From NCBI RefSeq assembly GCF_022458985.1, contig NC_061770.1, positions 2,233,001 through 2,297,000 of the forward strand: a DNA stretch of 64,000 bases. The letters run 5' to 3'. Positions 63,920-64,000 of this stretch are shown here, one piece after another. Each line of letters opens with the position of its first letter. Position 1 is the stretch's first letter. The position numbers and the translations under genes were made by a program. The stretch is from Mugil cephalus. Its lineage: Eukaryota; Chordata; Actinopteri; Mugiliformes; Mugilidae. Below the pieces are notes generated by a model, which was not told the origin of the DNA, ran no database searches, and saw only the letters and a list, made by a program, of their open reading frames with translations.

Positions 63920-64000
63920 GTTTGGTCTAAGACTTGATATTAGTCATAACTACTGCTCACTGAAATTTCCACAGGTAAATTTAGGTGAACCATTTTATTA

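Overview
This is vertebrate nuclear DNA, almost certainly from a ray-finned (teleost) fish. Evidence: GT-AG split genes with vertebrate-type proteins, mostly short introns, Tc1-like transposons, and interspersed repeats of a kind typical of fish genomes. Six protein-coding genes are supported. Exons were joined by matching splice sites and reading phase, and every junction keeps frame. Products were identified from remembered family sequences, without a database search.

Layout. 75-12013 (minus): 5' half of trim33 (TIF1-gamma), eight coding exons; the gene runs off the left edge. 12014-12901: divergent promoter region. 12902-16012 (plus): complete bcas2 (SPF27), seven exons. 18877-21582 (minus): complete otud3, seven exons. 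25455-39321 (plus): complete tmem240, four exons, with a CpG-rich leader and a 9.5 kb third intron. 41117-45380 (minus): broken remains of an atad3 gene, tail-to-tail with tmem240, with a dead Tc1-like element inside. 46232-49217 (plus): complete sdhb, eight exons. 52160 (probable start)-63919 (plus): 5' half of atp13a2; the gene runs off the right edge.

The genes do not form one pathway. trim33 (chromatin/SMAD regulation) and bcas2 (PRP19 spliceosome complex) are divergent neighbours that share a promoter interval. otud3 encodes a deubiquitinase, tmem240 a neuronal membrane protein, sdhb the iron-sulfur subunit of respiratory complex II, and atp13a2 a lysosomal P5B transporter. In human, trim33/bcas2 lie on 1p13 and the others on 1p36, so the window joins two blocks that are apart in human.

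The most notable findings are the atad3 relic at its ancestral position beside tmem240, three fragments of one Tc1-like family in sdhb and atp13a2 introns, several perfect hairpins, ambiguity over the atp13a2 first exon, and an otud3 that seems to lack the usual UBA-like segment. I saw no CRISPR array, rRNA, convincing tRNA, viral gene or prokaryotic-type system.
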